Origin: Treponema sp.
Lineage (GTDB): Bacteria > Spirochaetota > Spirochaetia > Treponematales > Treponemataceae
Length of the DNA: 64,000 nt
Direction of reading: 5' to 3'
Assembly (NCBI GenBank): GCA_024400915.1
Contig: JAKSLX010000003.1
Span: forward strand, 124,001-188,000
The first letter of the stretch is position 1. Each line of letters starts with the position of its first letter. Shown here piece after piece: positions 43,480 through 52,748 of the stretch. Below the pieces are notes generated by a model, which ran no database searches, was not told the origin of the DNA, and saw only the letters and a list, made by a program, of their open reading frames with translations. The position numbers were made by a program, and so were the translations under genes.

Positions 43480-45228
43480 ATGAAATCTACAATAAAATGC
43501 TTAAAAAAGCTTTTGCTTATAACACTTGGTTCTATACTGCTTTCAGTTTTTTCATACGCAAGAAGTCGTCAGGAAGTAATTCCTGCAGGGCATTGGATTT
43601 TTGACAGCCTTGCAAGAATTGTCATGGATAGTGGAAGAACTGATTTTGTCTTTTATGGTCCAATGACACTTGGGGAAATAGACTATCATCTGAACAAAAT
43701 TGACTGTGAAAGCCTTTCCAAAGACGCAGCCCGTCAGTATGACACCATAAAGGAATATATTGAATACGAGACTCCAGTTTCTTTTGGAAGCGACATCCTT
43801 AAGATTCAGGGGGAACTTGAAGTAAACCTGGAAGGCTATTACAAGAGCGAAGAGGAAATTGAACGGGTTTATGACTATCACAGGCAGAAGCCTCTTCTGA
43901 ACATTCCGGTAAAGATTACCATGCAGGACTATTTTGCCATGGCAATGGATGCATCTGTTCAGCAGACCCAGGGATACAGGATAAAGCATAAGAACTATTC
44001 AAATGTTCCCCTTGCGGCTGATGCCTTTGACCTTAATTTTCCTCACAACTATTATTTTGCGGCCGGTCATGACTTTACGGAGAACACAGGTCTTTCCTTC
44101 ATGTTTGGAACAATGCCTTCAAATTTTAACCGTTCCCTTTCCGGAAGCGTTGCACAGAGCGAATATTTTACGGGCGCCACCAGTGCAGATCTTTCCATCT
44201 GGTCCGGCAATTTCCGCTACAAGATGAATGTAAGCCAGTTCAATCCCGACAGGTACATGTACACTCACGAAATCGGCATGCTTCTTGGCTCAAAGCTTCA
44301 GTTTACTGCAAGGGAATCCCTTTTTGTTTATGCACCTATGGAACTTCGCTATCTTGCCCCATGGAACATTTTCCACGGTTTTGCTGCCTGGAAGGACTAC
44401 GAGACAAGACGTGAGGGTGGTGAAAGCAATACCTGCGACTACATGTGCCTCAAGCTTGACTATGCGCCTGTAAGAAACACTAGGCTCTATGGAATCTTTG
44501 CTATGGATCAGTTTCAGATGCCTACGGAAGCGGATGACCCTGATGACTGTACTCCACGTGGATTCGGCTTTCAGGCCGGTACGGAAGTTTTCATTCCTTT
44601 CGGAGAGGGTGCTTTCCATATCTGGCTTGAGGGAACCTATACGGATCCATATATGTACATAAAGGCAAGTCCTAACTGGTCTTTGGTAAGATACTATCAG
44701 GACCTTATGGGACCTATGCAGGATGACTTTTATACTGAATGGTATGGAACACCTTGGGGACCTGACACTGTGGGCGGAGAAATCTCCATTGGATATGAAA
44801 ATGCAGGCAAATGGTCCGTGACATTGGATTATCTTTTCAAGGCATGTGGAGAATACAGCGGAGACAAGGTTTTCCGTGGTCTTGACTGGAACTGGAAGGA
44901 CAGGGACAAGTCAAAGGAATCTGAGGCTGTTGCAAAAGGTTCTGATTCAAAATATAACAACTGGGCTTACCCTTCAAAGGACAATGACGGAAAGACTGAT
45001 TCCAATGGTAATGCTGATACCGCCAAGGACAGGCAGAACTACAGAACTCCACATGGAACTACCGAATACGTGAACAGAATCGCCCTCATGGGAACAATGT
45101 CGCCTGCAGATAACCTTTCCTTTATGGTTCAGCCGGCTTTTACCTATGTGATCAACTACGGAAATATTGAAGGAAGAACTTCAAAGGGCTTTGAGATTGC
45201 CGTATCAATTTCAAAGAAATTCTATTGA
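43480..45228 (+). CDS. Outer-membrane beta-barrel candidate with N-terminal helical domain
   Basis: A 582-residue exported protein. A signal peptide of about 26 residues ends near FSYARS. Residues about 30-90 are helical (PAGHWIFDSLARIVMDSGRT, then GPMTLGEIDYHL), a layout also seen in SLH- or Wzi-like outer-membrane proteins. The rest has alternating strands rich in aromatics, and the chain ends ISKKFY with a terminal aromatic, as barrel proteins do. The function is not known. The next gene encodes a protein of the same layout. Confidence 0.8.
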   Translation: MKSTIKCLKKLLLITLGSILLSVFSYARSRQEVIPAGHWIFDSLARIVMDSGRTDFVFYGPMTLGEIDYHLNKIDCESLSKDAARQYDTIKEYIEYETPVSFGSDILKIQGELEVNLEGYYKSEEEIERVYDYHRQKPLLNIPVKITMQDYFAMAMDASVQQTQGYRIKHKNYSNVPLAADAFDLNFPHNYYFAAGHDFTENTGLSFMFGTMPSNFNRSLSGSVAQSEYFTGATSADLSIWSGNFRYKMNVSQFNPDRYMYTHEIGMLLGSKLQFTARESLFVYAPMELRYLAPWNIFHGFAAWKDYETRREGGESNTCDYMCLKLDYAPVRNTRLYGIFAMDQFQMPTEADDPDDCTPRGFGFQAGTEVFIPFGEGAFHIWLEGTYTDPYMYIKASPNWSLVRYYQDLMGPMQDDFYTEWYGTPWGPDTVGGEISIGYENAGKWSVTLDYLFKACGEYSGDKVFRGLDWNWKDRDKSKESEAVAKGSDSKYNNWAYPSKDNDGKTDSNGNADTAKDRQNYRTPHGTTEYVNRIALMGTMSPADNLSFMVQPAFTYVINYGNIEGRTSKGFEIAVSISKKFY

Positions 45229-45253
45229 TGGCGACAACTGATTTGGAGAATAT

Positions 45254-47056
45254 ATGATTAGGAAGAATGTAGCGGTCCTTGTGGCTGCCATAATCTGTTC
45301 CGGGGCCATGTTTGCCCAGGTAACGGTAGACCCTCAGAATGATTTTTATGACCTTGCCTTAAACTGGTACAACAGGGGGATAGTGGAAAGCCTTCCGCCG
45401 GTAAGGCCTTATCCTTATCAGAATGTAAAGGCCATAATTGACCAGGTGCTTGAAAATGGCACTGAAAGGGATAAAGAGGATGCAAGCCTTGTCTATGAAC
45501 GCATGACAGGAAAAAAGCTTTATGTCTATCTTGATGCTGATGGTTTCCTCAAGCTTGAAAAAGCAAAGAAAGATGGCGAAAATGAGTCTAATACAGGAAA
45601 AAATATCTATCTTTGCCCTGGTGTTCAGGGGGACAGACCCCTTTTTGAAGGCACAGACAGGGCATCTTTTGGCTACAGGATGGGAATTACGGTTTCAAAG
45701 CATCCTGACACGGACTTTAAGCCCATGTATTCAACTCCAGCTCATGATGCAATCTATGATCCATCGGAATTCGGCCCCCTTACCATGTATCTTGATGTAA
45801 ATACTGCCGTTGCATACGGAACCGAGAACCTCTTTGTTCAGGGTGGTATTTATAGGAATGGCTATGGAAAATGGCTTAACGAAGGTCTTGCCTTAAACGA
45901 TTCAGGGTTTCACAAGACAAATCTTTCCATGACATGGATGGAAGGCAAGGTGTCGTATACCCAGCAGGTATCCATGCTTGGTTCTACATCTGCATATGAT
46001 GGCAACATAGGATCCTTGGGGGCGGGAAAGATATTGGGTTTCCATGCAATTTCCTATGAGGTTTGCGACTGGTTTGATTTTTCATTCTATGAAACCACTG
46101 TCATAGGCAATCGTTTTGATATTTGTACTCTTCTGCCTGTTCCTTACATGATTTCGGAAGAACTTACGGGTGCCGGAGACGGCGTTTTTATGGGACTTGC
46201 TTTCAATGTAAAGCCTGTCAGTGGAATTACATGGGCAAATGATGTGATGGTGGACGATTTCCCAATTGATGAATTCCTTAAGGCTAACCTTGATTCAAAA
46301 TACCGTTTGGCAGCAAAAACTGGAATCATCTGGACTCCGGAAGAAAGTGTCGTTGAAAAAGTCGGTTTAAGCTATACTGCCATTACTCCATATACCTACA
46401 GCCACTGGGAATATGACAGACATTCGGACAAGGCTAAGATCGGGCCTGGCATGAACAACTATCAGGATTATACCAATAACGGAATAAAGATAGGTTCCCA
46501 GTATGAGCCTGACAGTGATGCGATTCAGCTTTCCGTTGATCTAAGGCCCGTTAACCGTCTTAAAATGAATGTTCACGGTTCCCTTTCAAGACACGGAAAC
46601 ATCAGCGAAAGCCTTACGGATGAAGAAGCAGCGGAATATTTGAGCGCAGATAAGGGAACTTATGCAACTGACGGTTCCGTTTACCAGCACTCCATGTATT
46701 CTAATCCAGACGGAAATCTTGGAAGACACGTTGATACTGCATGGAATCACCTTAATTTCATGACACAGGATCACATCATGACTACTGTGAAAATTGGCTC
46801 TCAGGCTGAATATCTTTTGAGCCGCAAAAGCAACGGTTCAAGCGTAACCTTGAAAGGTGGTTTCGACATTGAATATATCCATAACTACGGTGTCGGAAAT
46901 GAAATGTTCCCTGGACTGGGCAGTTCATATGATGGTGGAAAGACAGCTGCCGGTGGAGAAAAGGCTCTCGTCGAAAAATACCGCAAGGCTTGGGAAGATC
47001 AGCTTTGCAACAAAACAAATTTCTACTTCAATATTGGGGTTTCCATAAGGTATTAA
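45254..47056 (+). CDS. Outer-membrane beta-barrel candidate, second of the pair
   Basis: A 600-residue exported protein with a signal peptide ending near AMFAQV (about residue 22). As in its neighbour, a short helical region (DLALNWYNRGIVESLPPVRP, about residues 30-75) precedes a long strand-rich part with many aromatic residues, ending GVSIRY. GGAG precedes the ATG. The shared layout and adjacency suggest a divergent paralogue pair, but I could not align them confidently throughout. Confidence 0.8.
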   Translation: MIRKNVAVLVAAIICSGAMFAQVTVDPQNDFYDLALNWYNRGIVESLPPVRPYPYQNVKAIIDQVLENGTERDKEDASLVYERMTGKKLYVYLDADGFLKLEKAKKDGENESNTGKNIYLCPGVQGDRPLFEGTDRASFGYRMGITVSKHPDTDFKPMYSTPAHDAIYDPSEFGPLTMYLDVNTAVAYGTENLFVQGGIYRNGYGKWLNEGLALNDSGFHKTNLSMTWMEGKVSYTQQVSMLGSTSAYDGNIGSLGAGKILGFHAISYEVCDWFDFSFYETTVIGNRFDICTLLPVPYMISEELTGAGDGVFMGLAFNVKPVSGITWANDVMVDDFPIDEFLKANLDSKYRLAAKTGIIWTPEESVVEKVGLSYTAITPYTYSHWEYDRHSDKAKIGPGMNNYQDYTNNGIKIGSQYEPDSDAIQLSVDLRPVNRLKMNVHGSLSRHGNISESLTDEEAAEYLSADKGTYATDGSVYQHSMYSNPDGNLGRHVDTAWNHLNFMTQDHIMTTVKIGSQAEYLLSRKSNGSSVTLKGGFDIEYIHNYGVGNEMFPGLGSSYDGGKTAAGGEKALVEKYRKAWEDQLCNKTNFYFNIGVSIRY

Positions 47057-47057
47057 A

Positions 47058-48293
47058 ATGAAAAACAGAGTAAAGAAAGAAATAGATTTTTCGGTTTATA
47101 CAGAAACGTATCTTGGAAAGGTCGGTGAACTTACCCTCAAGGGAAGCAACATCAAGACCTTCGAAAAGCAGCTGGTAAATAATCTCCGCACAGCTTTGGA
47201 GACTGCAGATGCAAAGGTAAAGGTTCTTACGGGGCGTTTGTATGTCCACTGCACAAAGGAAAGCTGTGGTGCCGTTGAGTTTGCATTGGACCATCTCCTT
47301 GGAATCACAGGCTGGGCTAAGGTTCAGAATGTGGAAAAGACAATGGAAGCCATTACTGAAGCCGTAAAGGTAGAAGGACTCAAGGCAAAGGCTGCAGGTG
47401 CCAAGACTTTCAAGATTGATGCCCGCCGCGAAGACAAGTCATTCCCTTTGAACTCCTACGAAATCTGCATTCAGGCTGCTGGCGTTCTTTTTGATGACGG
47501 AACCATGGACGTTGATGTAAAGCATCCAGACTGCGTGATCAATGTTGAGGTTCGTGACAAAGCATACGTTTACTGTGCCCAGAAAAAGACGGGAAGAGGT
47601 CTTCCTGTAGGTGTCAGCGGCAAAGGCCTCCTTTTGCTTTCAGGCGGAATCGACAGTCCTGTTGCAGGTTACAGAATGATGAGACGCGGCATGCGGGTTG
47701 AGTGTGTCTACTTCCATAGCTATCCGTATACTTCAGAGGAAGCCCAGAAAAAAGTGCAGGACCTTGCAAAGACAATAGCCATGTACGGAATGGAAACCCA
47801 CCTCAACGTTGTTCCTTTTACAGAAGTCCAGATGAAAATCAAGCAGAAGGCTCCAGAAGAATACAGCACACTCATGCTTCGACTCTGCATGATGAAGGTT
47901 GCTAACATGATAGCAAAACATATTGGCAGCAATGCAATAATCACAGGTGAAAGCCTTGGTCAGGTAGCAAGCCAGACAAGCCAGAATCTTGCCGTTACTG
48001 AAAGTTTTGCCGAGCTTCCTTTGTATCGTCCCCTCATCGGCCTTGATAAGGAAGAAATCGTTGATACAGCCCTTGAAATCGGAACCTACGCAACTTCAAT
48101 CCTTCCTTACGAAGACTGCTGCGTTCTTTTCAGTCCAAAGCATCCTGTTTTGCGCGCCGATGTGGAAGAATCAAGAAAAATCTACGAAGCCATGGAAATA
48201 GATGATTTGGTTGCAAAATCTTTTGAAGAAAGGGAAATCATCCGATATTCTATAAGGGACGAAATTGCTTCCATGAAGGATTCTTCCCAGTAA
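47058..48293 (+). CDS. thiI: tRNA uridine 4-sulfurtransferase ThiI
   Basis: A 411-residue enzyme that makes 4-thiouridine in tRNA and can deliver sulfur for thiamine. An N-terminal THUMP domain (about 60-170) is followed by the PP-loop SGGIDS at 195-200 and the segment GESLGQVASQTSQNL. It lacks the C-terminal rhodanese domain of the E. coli enzyme, as most Gram-positive and spirochaete members do. It starts two bases after the barrel gene's stop. Confidence 0.95.
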   Translation: MKNRVKKEIDFSVYTETYLGKVGELTLKGSNIKTFEKQLVNNLRTALETADAKVKVLTGRLYVHCTKESCGAVEFALDHLLGITGWAKVQNVEKTMEAITEAVKVEGLKAKAAGAKTFKIDARREDKSFPLNSYEICIQAAGVLFDDGTMDVDVKHPDCVINVEVRDKAYVYCAQKKTGRGLPVGVSGKGLLLLSGGIDSPVAGYRMMRRGMRVECVYFHSYPYTSEEAQKKVQDLAKTIAMYGMETHLNVVPFTEVQMKIKQKAPEEYSTLMLRLCMMKVANMIAKHIGSNAIITGESLGQVASQTSQNLAVTESFAELPLYRPLIGLDKEEIVDTALEIGTYATSILPYEDCCVLFSPKHPVLRADVEESRKIYEAMEIDDLVAKSFEEREIIRYSIRDEIASMKDSSQ

Positions 48294-48299
48294 TAAAAT

Positions 48300-49421
48300 A
48301 TGAAAAGATTTTTTCTGTTGCTATGCTTGTCGTTTTTCTCACTTTCCTTTGCTCAGGAAGATGAAGCTGTTCCTGAACTTTTAAAGGGTGTGTGGATGAA
48401 TTCCAGTCGTTATGTTGTCTTTGATAGCGGTTACAGCAATGGCAATGGGACAATTCCAATGATGGTGCTCCGGGCATTTTACCAATGGTATGATGATAGG
48501 GCTGCTGAACCACATGCCTATACTGAAAAAAACAAAAGACCACTCAACGATGCAACCCAAAGAAATTTACCGGAAGAAATCAGCGTTAAATTCATAGAGC
48601 TTACTCCTCAGCTTTCAGGTGATAAAATTGTTCTTCAGGATGACGGTGATGAAGTTTCTGCAGATGGAGTTCCAAGCGGTGCGTGGAACATGCAGGTAAA
48701 GTATCCTAGACGCAAGGAAATCTACAACATTCCTTTTGCTGTAATTGGCAATAAACTTTACCTTGATTTCATAATCAAGGAAGAAGATTCCGACAAGGTT
48801 CCCAAAGGTGCTTTCCTTGACGGTAACACAATGCAGAGCGGTAATCCTTTGAACGGATATTGGAAAGACAGCGGCAATGCTTCTGGTATTCTCATAAGTC
48901 CTCCGATCAATTCAAAGGAACTCATGTCTTATTACATCAACGAAAATTCTGTGTATCATATCCGCTACTGGAGAACCGATATGGATTACGACAGTGAAAA
49001 GGAAGCTGTATTTTCTGATGGAGAAGAGACCTATCGAGTTCCAAAACATCTTCGTGTAAGCGGGCAGACATTTACCTGCGTTAACGGCCGTGGTACAAGA
49101 ATTCGCAACATAGAAAAAATTGAAGGACTTCCTTCTGAATATACACTGAATTCAATCCTGGTGAAAAAACATGGCAGCGATGACAATGGTGATGAATATT
49201 CCTACAGCGTAAGGACTGCCACCATCTGTGCCATGGGTAAACCTTACCTTGAACTTGTTGAAGGTAAGACCATTGAAGAAATTTTAAAAGAAGATTCTAA
49301 AAAGAAATATCCAGATTCAGTACCTCTTTTCCCGCCTCACGGTGTTCTTGATTTTGACTGGAGCATCATTGAGGACCCTCCTGCCAACTGGAACATGCGC
49401 ATGGAAGACTTGGGTAAATAA
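48300..49421 (+). CDS. Exported protein of unknown function
   Basis: A 373-residue protein with a signal peptide cut near LSFAQED (about residue 19). The mature part shows a GVWMNSSRYVVFDSG start and several strand-rich segments with charged loops; it lacks a lipobox and membrane segments, so it is probably periplasmic or outer-membrane. It starts six bases after thiI with no clear ribosome site. No family is recognised. Confidence 0.75.
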   Translation: MKRFFLLLCLSFFSLSFAQEDEAVPELLKGVWMNSSRYVVFDSGYSNGNGTIPMMVLRAFYQWYDDRAAEPHAYTEKNKRPLNDATQRNLPEEISVKFIELTPQLSGDKIVLQDDGDEVSADGVPSGAWNMQVKYPRRKEIYNIPFAVIGNKLYLDFIIKEEDSDKVPKGAFLDGNTMQSGNPLNGYWKDSGNASGILISPPINSKELMSYYINENSVYHIRYWRTDMDYDSEKEAVFSDGEETYRVPKHLRVSGQTFTCVNGRGTRIRNIEKIEGLPSEYTLNSILVKKHGSDDNGDEYSYSVRTATICAMGKPYLELVEGKTIEEILKEDSKKKYPDSVPLFPPHGVLDFDWSIIEDPPANWNMRMEDLGK

Positions 49422-49449
49422 AAGTTTTATTTCCTTGGTTTTCAACAAA

Positions 49450-49478
49450 TTGTTTTTTACTTGTTTTTACGCTATAAT
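49450..49478 (+). promoter_or_regulatory. sigma70-like promoter of the 49510 lipoprotein
   Basis: TTGTTT (49450-49455), a 17-base spacer and a perfect TATAAT (49473-49478), followed by GGAG and the ATG at 49510. Confidence 0.6.
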
Positions 49479-49509
49479 CAACATATCAATTAGTTATTGG
49501 AGTATTTAT

Positions 49510-50118
49510 ATGAATTTTTTTAAGAAAATGACTTGTGCTTTTGTTGTTGCATCGGTATTTGGTTTTGCAGGATGCAAAGTTACTGAAACTGAAGAAATTA
49601 GGATCAGTGAACTTTCTGCAAATATCGGTGATGAATATTTCCAGCAGAAGGCTGTAGCTAAAGTATCTGATGATGCATCTGTCGGTCAGGATTCAAGTGT
49701 ATCTAATATCTTCTCGTCTTTAAGTGGTTCTTCAACAGGAACTATGATTTATTCTACAAATTCTGTAACTGGTGAAAAAATCTTTGTTACCTATAGAGGA
49801 AAAACTCCAAAGACTTATAGGACAGGTACTGCAAATACGGAGACCGTTGTTACTAATTTGTTGAACTATCTTGTTGAAGGAAATTCCAATAATCTTAAAG
49901 TTAATGACTTTGCTTCTGCTGATGCAAATGTTACTTATTTTGACGGAACTGATTACTGGTATTCAACCTTGTGTACGATTATAATCAGTGGTCAGACAAA
50001 TGGCAAAACACTTTCTTTGATAAATGGTTCCTTCAATTGTGATGTATACAAGAAGGGTGATTCAACTCAGAAGAAATCAGTTTCCGGCAGTATTAGTAAT
50101 GTAGTTGGCATTCAGTAA
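49510..50118 (+). CDS. Lipoprotein of unknown function
   Basis: A 202-residue lipoprotein with a signal peptide ending in the lipobox GFAGC (Cys22). The mature part is rich in serine, threonine and asparagine with beta-strand patterns. An in-frame ATG at 49342 would add the promoter and unrelated residues, so I use 49510, which has GGAG upstream. A terminator follows. Confidence 0.8.
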   Translation: MNFFKKMTCAFVVASVFGFAGCKVTETEEIRISELSANIGDEYFQQKAVAKVSDDASVGQDSSVSNIFSSLSGSSTGTMIYSTNSVTGEKIFVTYRGKTPKTYRTGTANTETVVTNLLNYLVEGNSNNLKVNDFASADANVTYFDGTDYWYSTLCTIIISGQTNGKTLSLINGSFNCDVYKKGDSTQKKSVSGSISNVVGIQ

Positions 50119-50161
50119 TCTGAAACTGCCATCTAGCTAAAATATTTTTTCATAAAAGATG

Positions 50162-50203
50162 CCCGGTGTAAGCATTCATTGCTTTTCATCGGGTTATTTT
50201 TTT
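50162..50203 (+). terminator. Rho-independent terminator
   Basis: Nested stems CCCG/CGGG (50162-50165 with 50190-50193) and AAGCA/TGCTT inside, followed by a T-run at 50197-50203. Confidence 0.7.
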
Positions 50204-50232
50204 GTGAAAAATTACCTGAACTATTATATAAT
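50202..50232 (+). promoter_or_regulatory. hrpB-like gene promoter, predicted leaderless
   Basis: TTGTGA (50202-50207) with TATAAT (50227-50232, 19-base spacer) or TATATA (50225-50230, 17-base spacer); TATAAT ends eight bases before the ATG at 50241. It overlaps the T-run of the preceding terminator. Confidence 0.5.
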
Positions 50233-50240
50233 TTTTCAGA

Positions 50241-52562
50241 ATGAAAATTGATGAATCAAATCTGAATCAGTTCCCGGTTTTCAGCCACATAGGTGAAATA
50301 TGCTCTGTTCTTAAGAATTCAAACAGTCATTGCATTGTTATTACTGCAGAAACGGGTGCAGGAAAGTCTACTGTTTTACCTTTAGGATTGCTTGAAAATT
50401 TTAAGGGCAACATTATCATGACTGAACCTAGACGACTTAGTGTACTGGGAACGGCAGGACGACTTGCAGATCTTGCAGGGGAAGAATGTGGAAAAACCGT
50501 AGGCTATAAAATTCGCCTTGAAAACAGGATTTCAAAAGAAACTCGTCTTCAGGTTGTAACGGAAGCAATCCTTGTCCGTATGCTACAGGAAGATTTTGCC
50601 ATTGAAAATTTCAATGTTGTTGTACTGGACGAATTCCACGAACGGTCAGTTCATCTTGATTTGATTTCAGCTTTCCTAAAGGAAGCCCTTGAACTGCGTG
50701 ATGATCTGCATGTGGTAGTAATGAGTGCGACAATTGATGCCAAAAGAATTTCTTCCTACTTCAATGATGCTCCCATAGTAGAAATCCCTGGAAGGACTTT
50801 CCCTGTAGAAATCCATTATAAACCTAATGTTGGGATAGAATCTGCTGTTATAGACGCTTTTAATTCAAGCAATGAAGGCAATGTTCTTGTTTTTCTGCCT
50901 GGCATTAAAGAAATAAGGAATTGCACGGAAAATCTAAGAACTCATTTTGGCGACGATTATTCCGTTGAGATTCTTACGCTGCATTCAAGCATAAGTATTG
51001 ATGAACAGAAAAGGGTTCTCAAGGAAAATGACAAGGGAACTAGAAGGATCATCGTTAGTTCAGCCATAGCAGAAACGTCACTTACGGTTCCAGATGTAAC
51101 TTGTGTTGTTGACAGCGGACTATGTCGAATGAATGTCTTCAATCCTAATGTTGGAATGCAGAAACTTGTTACATTGAATGAGAGTGAATTTTCTGCGGCT
51201 CAAAGATCTGGCCGTGCAGGTAGAACCAAAGAAGGCAAGTGCATAAGGCTTTGGAGCAAGAATGATGTCAGGCAAAAGGAAGTACTTCCAGAAATTCTTA
51301 GATGCGAATTGTCATCTCTTGTCCTTGAATGTGCAGAACGCGGACAGATTGATCTTGACCGTATTGATTTTCTTGATAGGCCTTCAAAAGCATTCTGGAA
51401 TGAAAGTATTTTCTTTCTTGAAAAATCTGGCATGATGAAAAATTCAAGGATCACAGATAAAGGCAGGGCTGTACTTAAGCTTGGAATGGACGTTAGGCTT
51501 GCGGGTCTTGTCCTCTCTGCAAGAGGAAATGGAGCCTTCATGGAATATGCAAAAAAAATCTTCCTTTCCCTTGAAAATAATACGTTAAAGGATTGGACTG
51601 ATGTTTGTCATAGGCTTGAAAATTTTCCAATAAAACAAAACATAAAATATCAGAATGAGCAGATGCTGCTCCTTGAAGGTTACCCAAATCGTCTTGCTTT
51701 AAAGGTTTCAAATCCAGGAAATGCAAGGCAGGAATATCAGTTTACCAATGGCAGAAAAGCATTTCTTCATGGTTCTGTAAAAACAGATGCCCAATGGATT
51801 GTAGCCCTTGAAGTTGATGCAGGCGAAAGCAATGCCTTGATATATCGAGCAGAAGAAATTCAAGGGGAAGAATTTCTTAAATGGATTGAAGGTAATGCAG
51901 AATCAAAGTTCGAGTGCTATTTCAAGGATGGAAAGATCTATAAAGAAGAGCAGAAGGTTCTTGGCAAAATCTGCCTTTCATCAAAAAAACTTGTTCCTGA
52001 TTCCGGCGACATTCTACCTGCGTGGAAAAATGAAGTTCAAAAAAAAGGACTTAAAGTTCTTCCTTTTGATGACAGGTCTGAAAATTTTCTTTTGCGCGTA
52101 GAATATTACAGACAGCAAAAGGATGAACAAGGAAGCTTAAATGATATGCTTGCAGATTCCATAGAAGAATGGCTTGGTCCTTTTATTACGGATGGGAAAA
52201 AACTTGATTCAAAAATCATTTACGATGCTCTCTATTGGTATCTTGACGGTTCAAAAATAGATGGGGAAGTTCCTTCACTTCTTGAATTTCCTAATGGAAG
52301 AAAGTTCAAGGTAATCTACGAAAAGAACGAAAGGATAAGGCCTGTTGTGGAAGTAATTATACAGAGGGTTTTCGGATGCTTTTCAACCCCAAAAGTAATG
52401 GGGCAGAATGTATTGCTAAAGCTGCTTTCTCCAGCTTCAAGACCCCTTCAGATTACGGAAGACCTTGAAAATTTCTGGACGACAAGCTGGCCTGAAATCT
52501 GCAAGGAAATGAAAGGTCGATATCCTAAGCACAACTGGGACTATAGGGTAGTTGAAAATTGA
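50241..52562 (+). CDS. hrpB: DEAH-family ATP-dependent helicase, HrpB-like
   Basis: A 773-residue helicase. Walker A is AETGAGKST at about 36-44, motif II is DEFHERSVHLDL, and motif VI is RSGRAGRTKEGKCIRLW. TEPRRLSVLGTAGRLA after motif I and the C-terminal HrpB-type domain (last ~130 residues) separate it from HrpA. HrpB's natural substrate is not firmly known; RNA unwinding is expected for the family. There is no Shine-Dalgarno site. Confidence 0.92.
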   Translation: MKIDESNLNQFPVFSHIGEICSVLKNSNSHCIVITAETGAGKSTVLPLGLLENFKGNIIMTEPRRLSVLGTAGRLADLAGEECGKTVGYKIRLENRISKETRLQVVTEAILVRMLQEDFAIENFNVVVLDEFHERSVHLDLISAFLKEALELRDDLHVVVMSATIDAKRISSYFNDAPIVEIPGRTFPVEIHYKPNVGIESAVIDAFNSSNEGNVLVFLPGIKEIRNCTENLRTHFGDDYSVEILTLHSSISIDEQKRVLKENDKGTRRIIVSSAIAETSLTVPDVTCVVDSGLCRMNVFNPNVGMQKLVTLNESEFSAAQRSGRAGRTKEGKCIRLWSKNDVRQKEVLPEILRCELSSLVLECAERGQIDLDRIDFLDRPSKAFWNESIFFLEKSGMMKNSRITDKGRAVLKLGMDVRLAGLVLSARGNGAFMEYAKKIFLSLENNTLKDWTDVCHRLENFPIKQNIKYQNEQMLLLEGYPNRLALKVSNPGNARQEYQFTNGRKAFLHGSVKTDAQWIVALEVDAGESNALIYRAEEIQGEEFLKWIEGNAESKFECYFKDGKIYKEEQKVLGKICLSSKKLVPDSGDILPAWKNEVQKKGLKVLPFDDRSENFLLRVEYYRQQKDEQGSLNDMLADSIEEWLGPFITDGKKLDSKIIYDALYWYLDGSKIDGEVPSLLEFPNGRKFKVIYEKNERIRPVVEVIIQRVFGCFSTPKVMGQNVLLKLLSPASRPLQITEDLENFWTTSWPEICKEMKGRYPKHNWDYRVVEN

Positions 52563-52630
52563 AAGATGAAAGTTGAATTTCAACTAAAAATTTAATAGAT
52601 GAATCAAATGTAAAATCAAGAGGGAAGGTT

Positions 52631-52720
52631 GAGGATGGCTAAAACATACAAAGCCCGGAAAGATAGTTTCCTTGCCGGGCTTTGTATGTAGCGACGATAT
52701 CTAGCGGTTTAGCCATTCTC
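52631..52720. repeat. Compound hairpin between convergent genes
   Basis: An outer stem (ATGGCTAAA/TTTAGCCAT, with GAG/CTC beyond a mismatch) pairs 52631-52643 with 52708-52720. An inner perfect 15-bp stem pairs 52644-52658 with 52675-52689 around a smaller GGAAA/TTTCC hairpin. No T-run follows directly, so it may act as a Rho-blocking or processed 3' end rather than a classical terminator. Confidence 0.7.
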
Positions 52721-52748
52721 AGACCTGACCGGTAGATTTTATATTTTG

